From Streptomyces sp. APSN-46.1 (GTDB lineage: Bacteria > Actinomycetota > Actinomycetes > Streptomycetales > Streptomycetaceae): 64,000 bases of DNA. A model generated the notes under the pieces. It ran no database searches and had not been told where the DNA came from. It was given only the letters and a program-made list of their open reading frames with translations. Shown in pieces: positions 42,729 to 50,392 of this stretch (its first letter is position 1; every line of letters begins with the position of its first letter). Position numbers and translations under genes: made by a program. The stretch lies in NCBI RefSeq assembly GCF_022815725.1, contig NZ_JALGRF010000007.1:124001-188000 (forward strand), given 5' to 3'.

Positions 42729-44384
42729 TCAGCTCACCGCCATACCCGCGGAGCGCCCGGCCGCGCGGGCCGAGAAGACGCAGCCGCCGAGGAAGGTGCC
42801 CTCCAGGGCGCGGTAGCCGTGGACCCCGCCGCCGCCGAAGCCGGCCGCCTCGCCCGCCGCGTACAGGCCCGGCAGCGGTTCGCCGGATCCGGTCAGGACG
42901 CGCGAGGAGAGGTCGGTCTCCAGCCCGCCCAGGGATTTCCGGGTCAGGACGGAGAGCCGGACGGCGATCAGCGGGCCCGCCTTCGGGTCCAGGATCCGGT
43001 GCGGGGCGGCCGTACGGATCAGCCTGTCGCCCAGGTACTTGCGCGCGCCGTGGATGGCGGTCACCTGGAGGTCCTTGGCGAAGGGGTTGGCGATCTCCCG
43101 GTCCCGCGCCACGATCTCCCGGCGGACGGTCGCCTCGTCGAGCAGGTTCTCCTTGGTCACCGCGTTCATGCCCCGCACCAGCGAGGCGAGGTCCCGTTCG
43201 ACGACGAAGTCCGCGCCGTTGTCCATGAAGGCCTTGACCGGGCCGGGCACCGCCTGCCGCGCGCGGTCGATGACGCCGCGGACGGACTTCCCGGTGAGGT
43301 CCGGGTTCTGCTCGGAGCCGGACAGGGCGAACTCCTTGCCGATGACGCGCTGGTTGAGCACGAACCAGGTGTGGTCGTGGCCCGTCTTCATGATGTGGTC
43401 GAGCGTGCCGAGGGTGTCGAAGCCCGGGAAGAGCGGTACGGGCAGCCGCTTGCCGGTCGCGTCCAGCCAGAGCGAGGACGGCCCGGGCAGGATGCGGATG
43501 CCGTGCTTGGCCCAGATCGGGTCCCAGTTCTCGATGCCCTCGGTGTAGTGCCACATCCGGTCCTTGTTGATGTGGCTGGCGCCCGCCTCCTCCGCGATGC
43601 CCAGCATCAGGCCGTCCACGTGCGCCGGGACCCCGGAGAGCATCCGCTCCGGCGGGGTGCCGAGCCGGGCCGGCCACTGCTTGCGGACGAGGTCGTGGTT
43701 GCCGCCGATGCCGCCGCTGGTGACGATCACCGCCTGGGCCCGGAGGGAGAACTCCCCGGTGCTCTCGCGGCCGCTCGCGGTCCCGCGTACGGCGTCGGAG
43801 GGCGCCAGGATCTCGCCCGTCACCGTGTCCACCGTCCCGGCCGTGCGCGCGAGGCCGGTGACGCGGTGGCGGAACCGGAGCTGGACCAGGCCGCGGGCCA
43901 CCCCGGCGCGCACCCGGCGCTCGAAGGGCTCGACCAGGCCGGGGCCGGTCCCCCAGGTGATGTGGAAGCGGGGGACGGAGTTCCCGTGGCCGTTGGCGTC
44001 GTAGCCGCCGCGCTCCGCCCAGCCGACGACGGGGAAGAAGCGGACGCCCTGGGCGTGCAGCCAGGGCCGCTTCTCGCCCGCCGCGAAATCCACGTAGGCC
44101 TCGGCCCAGCGGCGCGGCCAGGCGTCCTCCTCGCGGTCGAACCCGGCCGAGCCGAGCCAGTCCTGGAGGGCGAGCTCGCGACTGTCCTTGATCCGCATCC
44201 GGCGCTGTTCGGGCGAGTCGACGAAGAACATCCCGCCGAAGGACCAGTGGGCCTGGCCGCCGATGGACTGTTCGGGCTCCTGGTCGAGCAGGATGACCTT
44301 GCGGCCCGCGTCGACGAGCTCGGCGGTGGCCACGAGGCCGGCCAGCCCGGCCCCGATCACGATCACGTCTGCGTCGTACGTCAT
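42729..44384 (-). CDS. FAD-binding dehydrogenase (fumarate reductase/KstD-like)
   Basis: 551 aa. Dinucleotide-binding DVIVIGAGLAGLVATAELVDAG at residues 5-26, then the glycine-rich SIGGQAHWSFGGMFFVDSPEQRR. The C-terminal FAD site GLYAAGEAAGFGGGGVHGYRALEGTFLGGC fits the FAD_binding_2 group that includes 3-ketosteroid delta-1-dehydrogenases and flavocytochrome reductases. The substrate cannot be told. ATG at 44384 with GGAGGA upstream. Divergent from the Nudix gene over 75 bases. Confidence 0.9.
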   Translation of the reverse strand: MTYDADVIVIGAGLAGLVATAELVDAGRKVILLDQEPEQSIGGQAHWSFGGMFFVDSPEQRRMRIKDSRELALQDWLGSAGFDREEDAWPRRWAEAYVDFAAGEKRPWLHAQGVRFFPVVGWAERGGYDANGHGNSVPRFHITWGTGPGLVEPFERRVRAGVARGLVQLRFRHRVTGLARTAGTVDTVTGEILAPSDAVRGTASGRESTGEFSLRAQAVIVTSGGIGGNHDLVRKQWPARLGTPPERMLSGVPAHVDGLMLGIAEEAGASHINKDRMWHYTEGIENWDPIWAKHGIRILPGPSSLWLDATGKRLPVPLFPGFDTLGTLDHIMKTGHDHTWFVLNQRVIGKEFALSGSEQNPDLTGKSVRGVIDRARQAVPGPVKAFMDNGADFVVERDLASLVRGMNAVTKENLLDEATVRREIVARDREIANPFAKDLQVTAIHGARKYLGDRLIRTAAPHRILDPKAGPLIAVRLSVLTRKSLGGLETDLSSRVLTGSGEPLPGLYAAGEAAGFGGGGVHGYRALEGTFLGGCVFSARAAGRSAGMAVS

Positions 44385-44459
44385 ACGAACCCGTCCTCCG
44401 GTCGATGGTGGGGCAGATCCTTGGCTACGGAGCGGTAACCAGTCAACAGCGGTGGTTGG

Positions 44460-44996
44460 ATGAGCGGTGTGAGTGCCGCTGCTGAAGATGAAGTACTGGA
44501 CGTGGTGGACCGGGACGACCGGGTGACGGGGCAGGCTCCGCGCGGGGAGGTGTACGCGCGCGGGCTCGTCCACCGGTGCGTGTTCGTGCGGGTCAGGGAC
44601 GCCGAGGGGCGGATCTTCGTACACCGGCGGACCGCGTCGAAGCTGGTGTTCCCCTCGGCCTACGACATGTTCGTGGGCGGGGTGGTGGGCGCCGGCGAGG
44701 ACTACGGGGAGGCCGCGCTGCGCGAGGCCGAGGAGGAGCTGGGGGTCACCGGCCTCGGGCAGCCGGAGCCGTTGTTCAAGTTCCTGTACGAGGGTCCGGG
44801 CGGGGCCTGGTGGTCGTACGTGCACGAGGTGCGGTGCGAGCTGCCGGTGTCGCCGCAGGTGTCGGAGGTGGCGTGGCACGCGTGGCTGACGGAGGAGGAG
44901 CTGGCCGCGCGGGTGACCGGCGGCGGGTGGGAGTGGGTGCCGGACGGGCTGGAGGCGTACCGGCGGCTGCGCGCGCACCTGGAGCCCCACCAGTAG
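44460..44996 (+). CDS. Nudix hydrolase
   Basis: 178 aa. Full Nudix box from G74 to V96: G-x5-E80-x7-R88-E89-A-E-E92-E93-L-G95-V, the Mg-binding helix that cleaves nucleoside diphosphates linked to another moiety. N-terminal DVVDRDDRVTGQAPRGEVYARGLVHRCV resembles isopentenyl-diphosphate isomerase-like Nudix proteins (YfcD group). ATG at 44460. Followed 9 bases later by two DUF202 genes on the same strand. Substrate unknown. Confidence 0.93.
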   Translation: MSGVSAAAEDEVLDVVDRDDRVTGQAPRGEVYARGLVHRCVFVRVRDAEGRIFVHRRTASKLVFPSAYDMFVGGVVGAGEDYGEAALREAEEELGVTGLGQPEPLFKFLYEGPGGAWWSYVHEVRCELPVSPQVSEVAWHAWLTEEELAARVTGGGWEWVPDGLEAYRRLRAHLEPHQ

Positions 44997-45005
44997 ATTG
45001 ATCAG

Positions 45006-45404
45006 ATGATCGACTTCGTCAAGGGCGTGCGGCTCTGGTTCGCACCGCAGCGGCTGAGGAACGAGGGCGAGACTCCCGACTACCGGTTCTCGCTCGCCAA
45101 CGAGCGGACCTTCCTGGCCTGGATCCGGACCGCGCTGGCCCTGGTGGGCGGCGGTTTCGCGGTGGACCAGTTCCTGCCGGACCTGCGGTGGGGGGTGCGG
45201 GTCGGGATGGCCTTCGCGCTGCTCGCGGTGGGCGCGGCCTGCGCACTGCGGGCCGTGAACCACTGGGTGCGGTGCGAGCAGGCGATGCGCCGGGGTGAGG
45301 ATCTGCCGCTGTCGCGGTTCCCGGTGGTGCTGAGCCTGGGCGTGGGCCTGGTCGCGGTGGTGATGGTCGCGGCCGTCCTGCTCGGCTGGACGACGGAGCG
45401 GTGA
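45006..45404 (+). CDS. DUF202/YidH-family membrane protein
   Basis: 132 aa with three predicted membrane helices. YRFSLANERTFLAWIRTALALVGGGFAVDQFL is the YidH/DUF202 signature. N-terminal basic amphipathic part FVKGVRLWFAPQRLR. The ATG at 45006 is close behind the Nudix stop; its own stop overlaps the next gene's GTG by four bases. The family is uncharacterised; pairs of DUF202 genes are common. Confidence 0.88.
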   Translation: MIDFVKGVRLWFAPQRLRNEGETPDYRFSLANERTFLAWIRTALALVGGGFAVDQFLPDLRWGVRVGMAFALLAVGAACALRAVNHWVRCEQAMRRGEDLPLSRFPVVLSLGVGLVAVVMVAAVLLGWTTER

Positions 45405-45745
45405 GCTCTTCCGGAGCGGAGCAGCGCGACGCCGGGCTGCAGCCGGAGCGGACCCGGCTCGCGTGGCGGCGTACGACGCTGGCGTGCTCGGTGGTGGCGG
45501 TACTGGCGCTGCGTCAGGTCCTGAGCGGTTCCGGCTCGCCGGTCGAGGTGGTCGGGGTGGCGGTCATCGCCCTGATCTGGCTGGCGTTCCTGTGGACGGC
45601 GCACCGGCGGATCCGGGAACTGGCGGCGGCGCGTCCGCCGGGCCTGGCGCCGCGCGCGGCCCTGGCGGTCGTGCTGTGCACGCTGGGACTGGCGGCCTTC
45701 GCGGTGGCGCTGATCAGCGGCGGCGCTGATCATCTGAACCGCTGA
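45401..45745 (+). CDS. DUF202-family membrane protein (second of a pair)
   Basis: 114 aa, three membrane helices. LQPERTRLAWRRTTLACSVVAVLALRQVL is a shorter form of the same motif (ER/T-xLAW-RT). GTG at 45401 overlaps the preceding stop (GTGA), so the two DUF202 proteins are probably made together and may form a heteromer. Function unknown. Confidence 0.88.
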   Translation: MSSSGAEQRDAGLQPERTRLAWRRTTLACSVVAVLALRQVLSGSGSPVEVVGVAVIALIWLAFLWTAHRRIRELAAARPPGLAPRAALAVVLCTLGLAAFAVALISGGADHLNR

Positions 45746-45828
45746 GGCGATGGTGCGCTTGTCCTGCTTACGGGCGCCACTCCTGCCATAACGGTCCATA
45801 CCGGGCGATCCGCACTAGCCTCGACGCC

Positions 45829-46125
45829 ATGACGACCCTGCACCATGAGCACCCCCTGCACGAGCACACCCACGGCCCAGCCTGCGGCCACCCGGCGGTC
45901 GACCACGGGGACCACCTCGACTACGCGCACGACGGCCATCTGCACCGGGCGCACTCCGGACACTGGGACGAGTGCGAGCCCGAGGGGCACAGCACCCACG
46001 CGGACCACGACCACACCCACGGGGCGAACTGCGGGCACGAAGCGGTGCCGCACGGGGACCACCTGGACTACCTGCACGACGGGCACCGGCACGCCCCGCA
46101 CGAAGGCCACTACGACGACCACTGA
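45829..46125 (+). CDS. Histidine-rich repeat protein, probably metal-binding
   Basis: 98 aa with 28 His and 3 Cys. Two copies of a roughly 27-residue unit, HTHGPACGHPAVDHGDHLDY and HTHGANCGHEAVPHGDHLDY, each followed by xHDGHxH, separated by a linker with GHWDECEPEGHSTH. No signal peptide. Such sequence strongly suggests binding of Zn, Ni or Cu, for storage or delivery. ATG at 45829. Between the DUF202 pair and the metallo-hydrolase; not obviously in an operon. No Zur-like palindrome seen upstream. Confidence 0.8.
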   Translation: MTTLHHEHPLHEHTHGPACGHPAVDHGDHLDYAHDGHLHRAHSGHWDECEPEGHSTHADHDHTHGANCGHEAVPHGDHLDYLHDGHRHAPHEGHYDDH

Positions 46126-46179
46126 CCGCCCGCTCCCGACCTGAGCCCGCTCTCCCCCGGCGCCGCGCCGGCTGGCAGG

Positions 46180-47142
46180 ATGCCCTGGCAGGATGCCGAC
46201 TGCCTGTCACAGCGAGCCGGGGAGAGCGCGATAGCCACCGAGGAGCCCTATCTGGTCCAGCCCGCCGCCGGGGTGTACGCGTACGTCCAGCCGGACGGGG
46301 GCTGGTGCCTCAACAACGCCGGCTTCGTGAGCGACGGCGGCCGGACCCTGCTCATCGACACCGCCGCCACCGAGCGGCGGGCACGGGCGCTGCGCGACGC
46401 GGTCGTGGCGGCCGGGGTGCCGCTGCCGCGCACGGTCGTCAACACCCACCACCACGGCGACCACACCTACGGCAACGGCGTGTTCGCCCCCGAAGCGCTG
46501 ATCATCGGGCACGACAACGCGCGGGCCGAGCAGATCGCTTCCGGGCACCAGCTGGAGATGATCTGGCCCGCCACCGACTTCGGCGCGATAGAGATCACCC
46601 CGCCCGGTCTGACGTACAGCGACCGGATGACGCTGCACGTGGGCGAGACCGAGGTGCGGGTCAACCACCCGGGCGTCGCGCACACCACCGGGGACTCGAT
46701 CGTGTGGCTGCCCGGCCGTCGGATCGTGTTCACCGGGGACCTGGTCTTCGCCGAGGGGACGCCGTTCCTGGCGATGGGCTCCCTGGCCGGGTCGCTGCGG
46801 GCGCTGGATCTGCTGCGCTCGCTGGGCGCCGAGACCGTCGTACCGGGGCACGGCCCGCTGACCGACCCCTCGGCCTACGAGTCCACCGAGCGTTATCTGC
46901 GGTACGTGGCAGAGCTGGCCCGGGAGGGCCGGGCGAAGGGGCTGACCCCGCTGGAAGTGGCACGGCGGGCGGACCTGGGCGAGTTCGCGGCCTGGCGGGA
47001 GAGCGAGCGCCTGGTGGCGAACGTACACCGGGCGTACGCGGAGCTGGCCGGGGAGCCGGAGGGGGCTCCGCTGGACATCCTGGCGGTGCTGAGGGACATG
47101 ACGGTGATGAACGGCGGGACGCCGATCCTCTGTCACGCCTGA
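46180..47142 (+). CDS. MBL-fold metallo-hydrolase
   Basis: About 305-320 aa. Metal site THHHGDHTYGN (HxHxDH), further ligands in HPGVAHTTGDS, FTGDLVFAEG and PGHGPL; so a di-zinc hydrolase of the metallo-beta-lactamase fold, most like quinoprotein-associated or SoxH-like esterase/lactonase proteins. Start uncertain: 46180 is the first in-frame ATG but has no spaced ribosome site. Homology appears to begin at ATEEPYLVQP, where the codon at 46231 is ATA behind GGGGAG. It precedes the aminoglycoside-phosphotransferase-like gene by 158 bases. Confidence 0.85.
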   Translation: MPWQDADCLSQRAGESAIATEEPYLVQPAAGVYAYVQPDGGWCLNNAGFVSDGGRTLLIDTAATERRARALRDAVVAAGVPLPRTVVNTHHHGDHTYGNGVFAPEALIIGHDNARAEQIASGHQLEMIWPATDFGAIEITPPGLTYSDRMTLHVGETEVRVNHPGVAHTTGDSIVWLPGRRIVFTGDLVFAEGTPFLAMGSLAGSLRALDLLRSLGAETVVPGHGPLTDPSAYESTERYLRYVAELAREGRAKGLTPLEVARRADLGEFAAWRESERLVANVHRAYAELAGEPEGAPLDILAVLRDMTVMNGGTPILCHA

Positions 47143-47230
47143 TCACGCCTGATCCGCTGGAGGGGCTCCTCCGCCGGACTCTTCGGCCGGACTCTTCCGA
47201 CGGACTCTTCCGCCGCGCACTCTGGACGGC

Positions 47231-47248
47231 ATACCGACTGGTCGGCAT
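47231..47248. promoter_or_regulatory. Candidate TetR operator upstream of the acyl-CoA gene pair
   Basis: ATACCGACTGGTCGGCAT, an 18-base palindrome with one mismatch, 53 bases upstream of the phosphotransferase-like gene. ATACCGACTGGT recurs (minus strand, 52897-52908) upstream of the SDR-ligase genes. Confidence 0.6.
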
Positions 47249-47300
47249 GATGGCTCTCGTTCGCTTCGTCATCGTCAACTCCGTACGGAGGCGCGCCACC

Positions 47301-48344
47301 ATGACCTCAGCTTCAGCCCCGGGCCCGGCCGACCCGCGAGGCCTCGATCTGGAGCGGCTGCGCGGCCATCTCGACGCCGCGCGGCCGGGACTCGTGGCCG
47401 GGGCGCTGAGCGGCCGGCTGATCGAGGGCGGCCGGTCGAACCTGACGTACGAGATCACCGACGGGAGCTCCCGCTGGGTGGTGCGCCGCCCGCCGCTCGG
47501 CCATGTCCTGGCCACCGCTCACGACATGCGGCGCGAGCACCGGGTCATCGCGGCGCTGCACGGCACGGCGGTACCCGTGCCCGAACCGGTGCTGCTGTGC
47601 GAGGACGAGGCGGTGCTCGGGGCGCAGTTCTACGTCATGGAGTACGTGGACGGGGTGCCGTACCGGACGGCCGGGGAGCTCGCGGCCATCGGCCCGGAGC
47701 GGACCCGGCGGGCGGTGCTGGGCCTGGTGGACACCCTGGTCGAGTTGCACGCGGTGGATCCGGAGGCGGTGGGACTGGGCGACTTCGGCCGGCCCGAGGG
47801 CTTCCTCGACCGGCAGCTGAGGCGCTGGGGCAAGCAGCTGGCGGCCTCCCGGGGCAGGGAACTGGCCGGTATCGACGAGCTGCACGGCGCGCTCGGCCGG
47901 GCCCTGCCCCGCTCCCCCGCCCCCACCGTGGTGCACGGGGACTTCCGGCTCGACAACGTGCTGATCGGCGGCCCGGACGACACGATCCGGGCGGTGCTGG
48001 ACTGGGAGATGTCCACGCTCGGCGATCCGCTGACGGATCTCGGCCTGTTGGTGATGTACAGCTCGGACCTGGGACTGACCGATTCACCGGTCAGCACGAC
48101 GAGCGCGGCGCCCGGCCACCCGGCGCCCGCCGAGCTGGTCGAGCGGTACGCCGCCCGCTCCGGCCGGGACACCGGCGCGATCGCCTGGTACACGGCCTTC
48201 GCCTGGTTCAAGCTCGCGGTGATCCTCGAAGGCATCCACTACCGCTTCACCCTCGGCCAGACCGTGGGTGCGGGCTTCGACCGGATCGGCGAGCTGGTCC
48301 CGGTCTTCATCGAGCACGGTCTGACCACCCTCCAGGAAGGCTGA
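47301..48344 (+). CDS. APH/kinase-fold protein linked to acyl-CoA dehydrogenase (ACAD10/11 N-domain type)
   Basis: 347 aa with aminoglycoside-phosphotransferase fold: ATP-binding RLIEGGRSNLTYEI, catalytic loop VVHGDFRLDNVLI (HGD-x4-N), metal motif LDWEMSTLGDP. Its next gene encodes an acyl-CoA dehydrogenase of the ACAD10/11 type. In animals these two domains are fused and phosphorylate 4-hydroxyacyl-CoAs before elimination, so the same role is inferred here rather than drug resistance. ATG at 47301 behind GGAGG. Spaced 9 bases from the dehydrogenase gene. Confidence 0.88.
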   Translation: MTSASAPGPADPRGLDLERLRGHLDAARPGLVAGALSGRLIEGGRSNLTYEITDGSSRWVVRRPPLGHVLATAHDMRREHRVIAALHGTAVPVPEPVLLCEDEAVLGAQFYVMEYVDGVPYRTAGELAAIGPERTRRAVLGLVDTLVELHAVDPEAVGLGDFGRPEGFLDRQLRRWGKQLAASRGRELAGIDELHGALGRALPRSPAPTVVHGDFRLDNVLIGGPDDTIRAVLDWEMSTLGDPLTDLGLLVMYSSDLGLTDSPVSTTSAAPGHPAPAELVERYAARSGRDTGAIAWYTAFAWFKLAVILEGIHYRFTLGQTVGAGFDRIGELVPVFIEHGLTTLQEG

Positions 48345-48353
48345 GGCACACCC

Positions 48354-49568
48354 ATGGATTTCGCATTCGACGCCCGGACCGAGGAACTCCGCGAGCGGCT
48401 CCTCGCGTTCATGGAGGAGTACGTGTACCCGGCGGAACCCGTCGCCGCCGAGCAGCGCGCGCGGCTGGCCTCGCCCTGGGACACCCCGGCCGTCTTCGGT
48501 GAACTGAAGGCCGAGGCGCGCCGTCAAGGCCTGTGGAACCTCTTCTTGCCCGATTCCGCGTACGGCGCCGGGCTGACCAACCTCCAGTACGCCCCGCTCG
48601 CCGAGATCACCGGCCGCAGCCCGCACCTGGCTCCGACGGCGACCAACTGCGCCGCCCCGGACACCGGGAACATGGAGCTGCTCGCCCAGTTCGGCAGCGA
48701 GGAGCAGAAGAAGCAGTGGCTGGACCCGCTGCTGGCCGGGGAGATCCGCTCCGCCTTCGCGATGACCGAGCCCGAGGTGGCCTCTTCGGACGCGACGAAC
48801 ATCGAGACCCGGATCGAGCGGGTGGGTGACGCGTACGTGGTCACGGGGCGCAAGTGGTTCATCTCGGGCGCCATGAACCCGGACTGCAAGGTCTTCATCG
48901 TGATGGGCAAGACCGACCCGCGGGCCGCCGATCCGCGCCGCCAGCAGTCGATGATCCTGGTCCCCCGCGACACCCCGGGCGTCGAGGTGCGCCGGGCGAT
49001 GACGGTGTACGGGTACGAGGACCACGACCACGGCGGGCACGCCGAGGTGGTCTTCGACGGGGCCCGGGTCCCGGCGTCGAACCTGATCGGCGAGGAGGGC
49101 ACCGGCTTCACCATCGCCCAGGCCCGGCTCGGCCCGGGCCGGATCCATCACTGCATGCGGCTGATCGGCATGGCCGAGCGGGCCATCGAGCTGATGTGCC
49201 GGCGCGCGATCGGACGTACCGCCTTCGGCAAGGAACTGGCCGCGCAGGGGGTCGTACAGGGCTGGATCGCGGACGCCCGGGTCACGGTGGAGCAGTTGCG
49301 GCTGCTGGTGCTGAAGACGGCCTGGCTGATGGACACCGTCGGCAACCGGGGCGCGCACACCGAGATCCAGGCCATCAAGATCGCGACTCCGCGCGCGGTG
49401 GTGGGGATCCTGGACCAGGCGGTGCAGCTGCACGGTGCGGGCGGGGTGAGCCAGGACTTCCCGCTGGCCGAGCTGTGGGCGGCGGCGCGGACGCTGCGGC
49501 TGGCCGACGGCCCGGACGAGGTGCACCAGCGCTCACTGGCCCAGCGGGAGCTGAAGCGGTACCGCTGA
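48354..49568 (+). CDS. Acyl-CoA dehydrogenase, ACAD10/11-like
   Basis: 404 aa flavoenzyme. N-terminal helical domain, FAD/substrate segment AFAMTEPEVASSDATNIET, and C-terminal bundle ending LADGPDEVHQRSLAQRELKRY. The usual catalytic Glu (YEGT) position reads ADGP, typical of ACAD10/11 and mycobacterial FadE2-like proteins, which act on hydroxylated or branched acyl-CoAs. ATG at 48354 (MDFAFDARTEELRERL) nine bases after the kinase-like gene; surely one operon. Confidence 0.93.
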   Translation: MDFAFDARTEELRERLLAFMEEYVYPAEPVAAEQRARLASPWDTPAVFGELKAEARRQGLWNLFLPDSAYGAGLTNLQYAPLAEITGRSPHLAPTATNCAAPDTGNMELLAQFGSEEQKKQWLDPLLAGEIRSAFAMTEPEVASSDATNIETRIERVGDAYVVTGRKWFISGAMNPDCKVFIVMGKTDPRAADPRRQQSMILVPRDTPGVEVRRAMTVYGYEDHDHGGHAEVVFDGARVPASNLIGEEGTGFTIAQARLGPGRIHHCMRLIGMAERAIELMCRRAIGRTAFGKELAAQGVVQGWIADARVTVEQLRLLVLKTAWLMDTVGNRGAHTEIQAIKIATPRAVVGILDQAVQLHGAGGVSQDFPLAELWAAARTLRLADGPDEVHQRSLAQRELKRYR

Positions 49569-49585
49569 CGGGCGGCCCGCCGCGG

Positions 49586-49675
49586 GTGGGCCAGCCGTAG
49601 GTGGCCCCGCAGCAGGTGGGCCAGCCGCAGGTGGCCCCGCAGCAGGTGGGCCAGCCGCAGGTGGCCCCGCAGCAG
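49586..49675. repeat. Three tandem copies of a 30-bp repeat
   Basis: Unit GTGGGCCAGCCGCAGGTGGC + CCCGCAGCAG, copies at 49586, 49616 and 49646; the second and third are identical and the first differs by one base. Intergenic, directly before a terminator. Confidence 0.9.
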
Positions 49676-49677
49676 GT

Positions 49678-49711
49678 GGCCCCGCCGCGGGCCACCCGCC
49701 GCGGCGGGGCC
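49678..49711. terminator. Bidirectional terminator
   Basis: Perfect 13-bp stem GGCCCCGCCGCGG, 8-base loop, between the convergent acyl-CoA dehydrogenase and TetR genes. Confidence 0.85.
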
Positions 49712-49719
49712 GGGACGCT

Positions 49720-50328
49720 TCAGGGGCGCAGGGCGCGCAGCAGCAGGTCGGCGAGGTGATCGGCGACCTGCTGCGGGGTGAGCGGTCCGTCGGCGCGGTA
49801 CCAGGTGGACAGGTGGTGGACGGACCCGAAGTGGTAGTCCACCACCAGGTCGGCGGGCGTGGCGGTGGAGAACACCCCCGCCTTCTGGCCCTCTTCGATC
49901 AGCGCGCGGAAGCGTTCGTGGTAGCGCCGGCGCTCCGCCCGTACCTGCTTGAACTTCTCCGGGCTCAGCTGGTGCATCGACCGGAAGAAGATGGCCGCGT
50001 CGTCGAGGTTCTCGATGGTGGTGACCACCACGTCGGCGGCCGCGGCGCGCAGCCGCTCCTCGACGGGGGCGTCGGAATCGGCCACCGCGTCCAGCCGCTG
50101 CTGCTGGAGGCGCAGCATCCGCGCGTACACCTCGTGCAGCAGATCGTCCTTGGACCCGAAGTAGTGGTACAGCGCGCCCTTGGTGACCCCGGCCGCCTCG
50201 ACGATCTCCTGTACGGAGGTGCGGTCGTAGCCGCGTTCGGCGAACAGCCTGGTGGCGACGGCGAGCAGCCGCTGCGGTACCGGGGCCTCGTGCGTGCCTC
50301 CGGTCTCCGTGGCGGTCCTGGCGGCCAT
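49720..50328 (-). CDS. TetR-family regulator of the acyl-CoA genes
   Basis: 202 aa. N-terminal DNA-binding domain RLLAVATRLFAERGYDRTSVQEIVEAAGVTKGALYHYFGSKDDLL (residues 18-65); C-terminal ligand domain of the KstR2/FadR-like group. AAGGAAGG sits eight bases before the ATG at 50328; a GTG three codons earlier is an alternative. It is last in the row SDR-ligase-TetR (64-base gap after the ligase) and convergent with the ACAD operon. The shared motif ATACCGACTGGT at 47231 and 52897 is its likely operator (inference). An acyl-CoA inducer is expected. Confidence 0.9.
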   Translation of the reverse strand: MAARTATETGGTHEAPVPQRLLAVATRLFAERGYDRTSVQEIVEAAGVTKGALYHYFGSKDDLLHEVYARMLRLQQQRLDAVADSDAPVEERLRAAAADVVVTTIENLDDAAIFFRSMHQLSPEKFKQVRAERRRYHERFRALIEEGQKAGVFSTATPADLVVDYHFGSVHHLSTWYRADGPLTPQQVADHLADLLLRALRP

Positions 50329-50392
50329 GGCGCTCACCTTCCTTTTCTCTGATCCCTCGCCGGTGCGGCGACGCGCGGGGGTACGACTGTTT

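Noticed and set aside
46180..47142. Metallo-beta-lactamase resistance gene
   Set aside because: The fold is shared by many hydrolases; there is no signal peptide and no resistance context.
47301..48344. Aminoglycoside resistance kinase
   Set aside because: The fold is the same, but the coupled ACAD10/11-type dehydrogenase and acyl-CoA context argue for a metabolic substrate.
49586..49711. CRISPR-like array
   Set aside because: The 30-bp repeats are directly adjacent with no spacers, only three copies, and no cas genes nearby.
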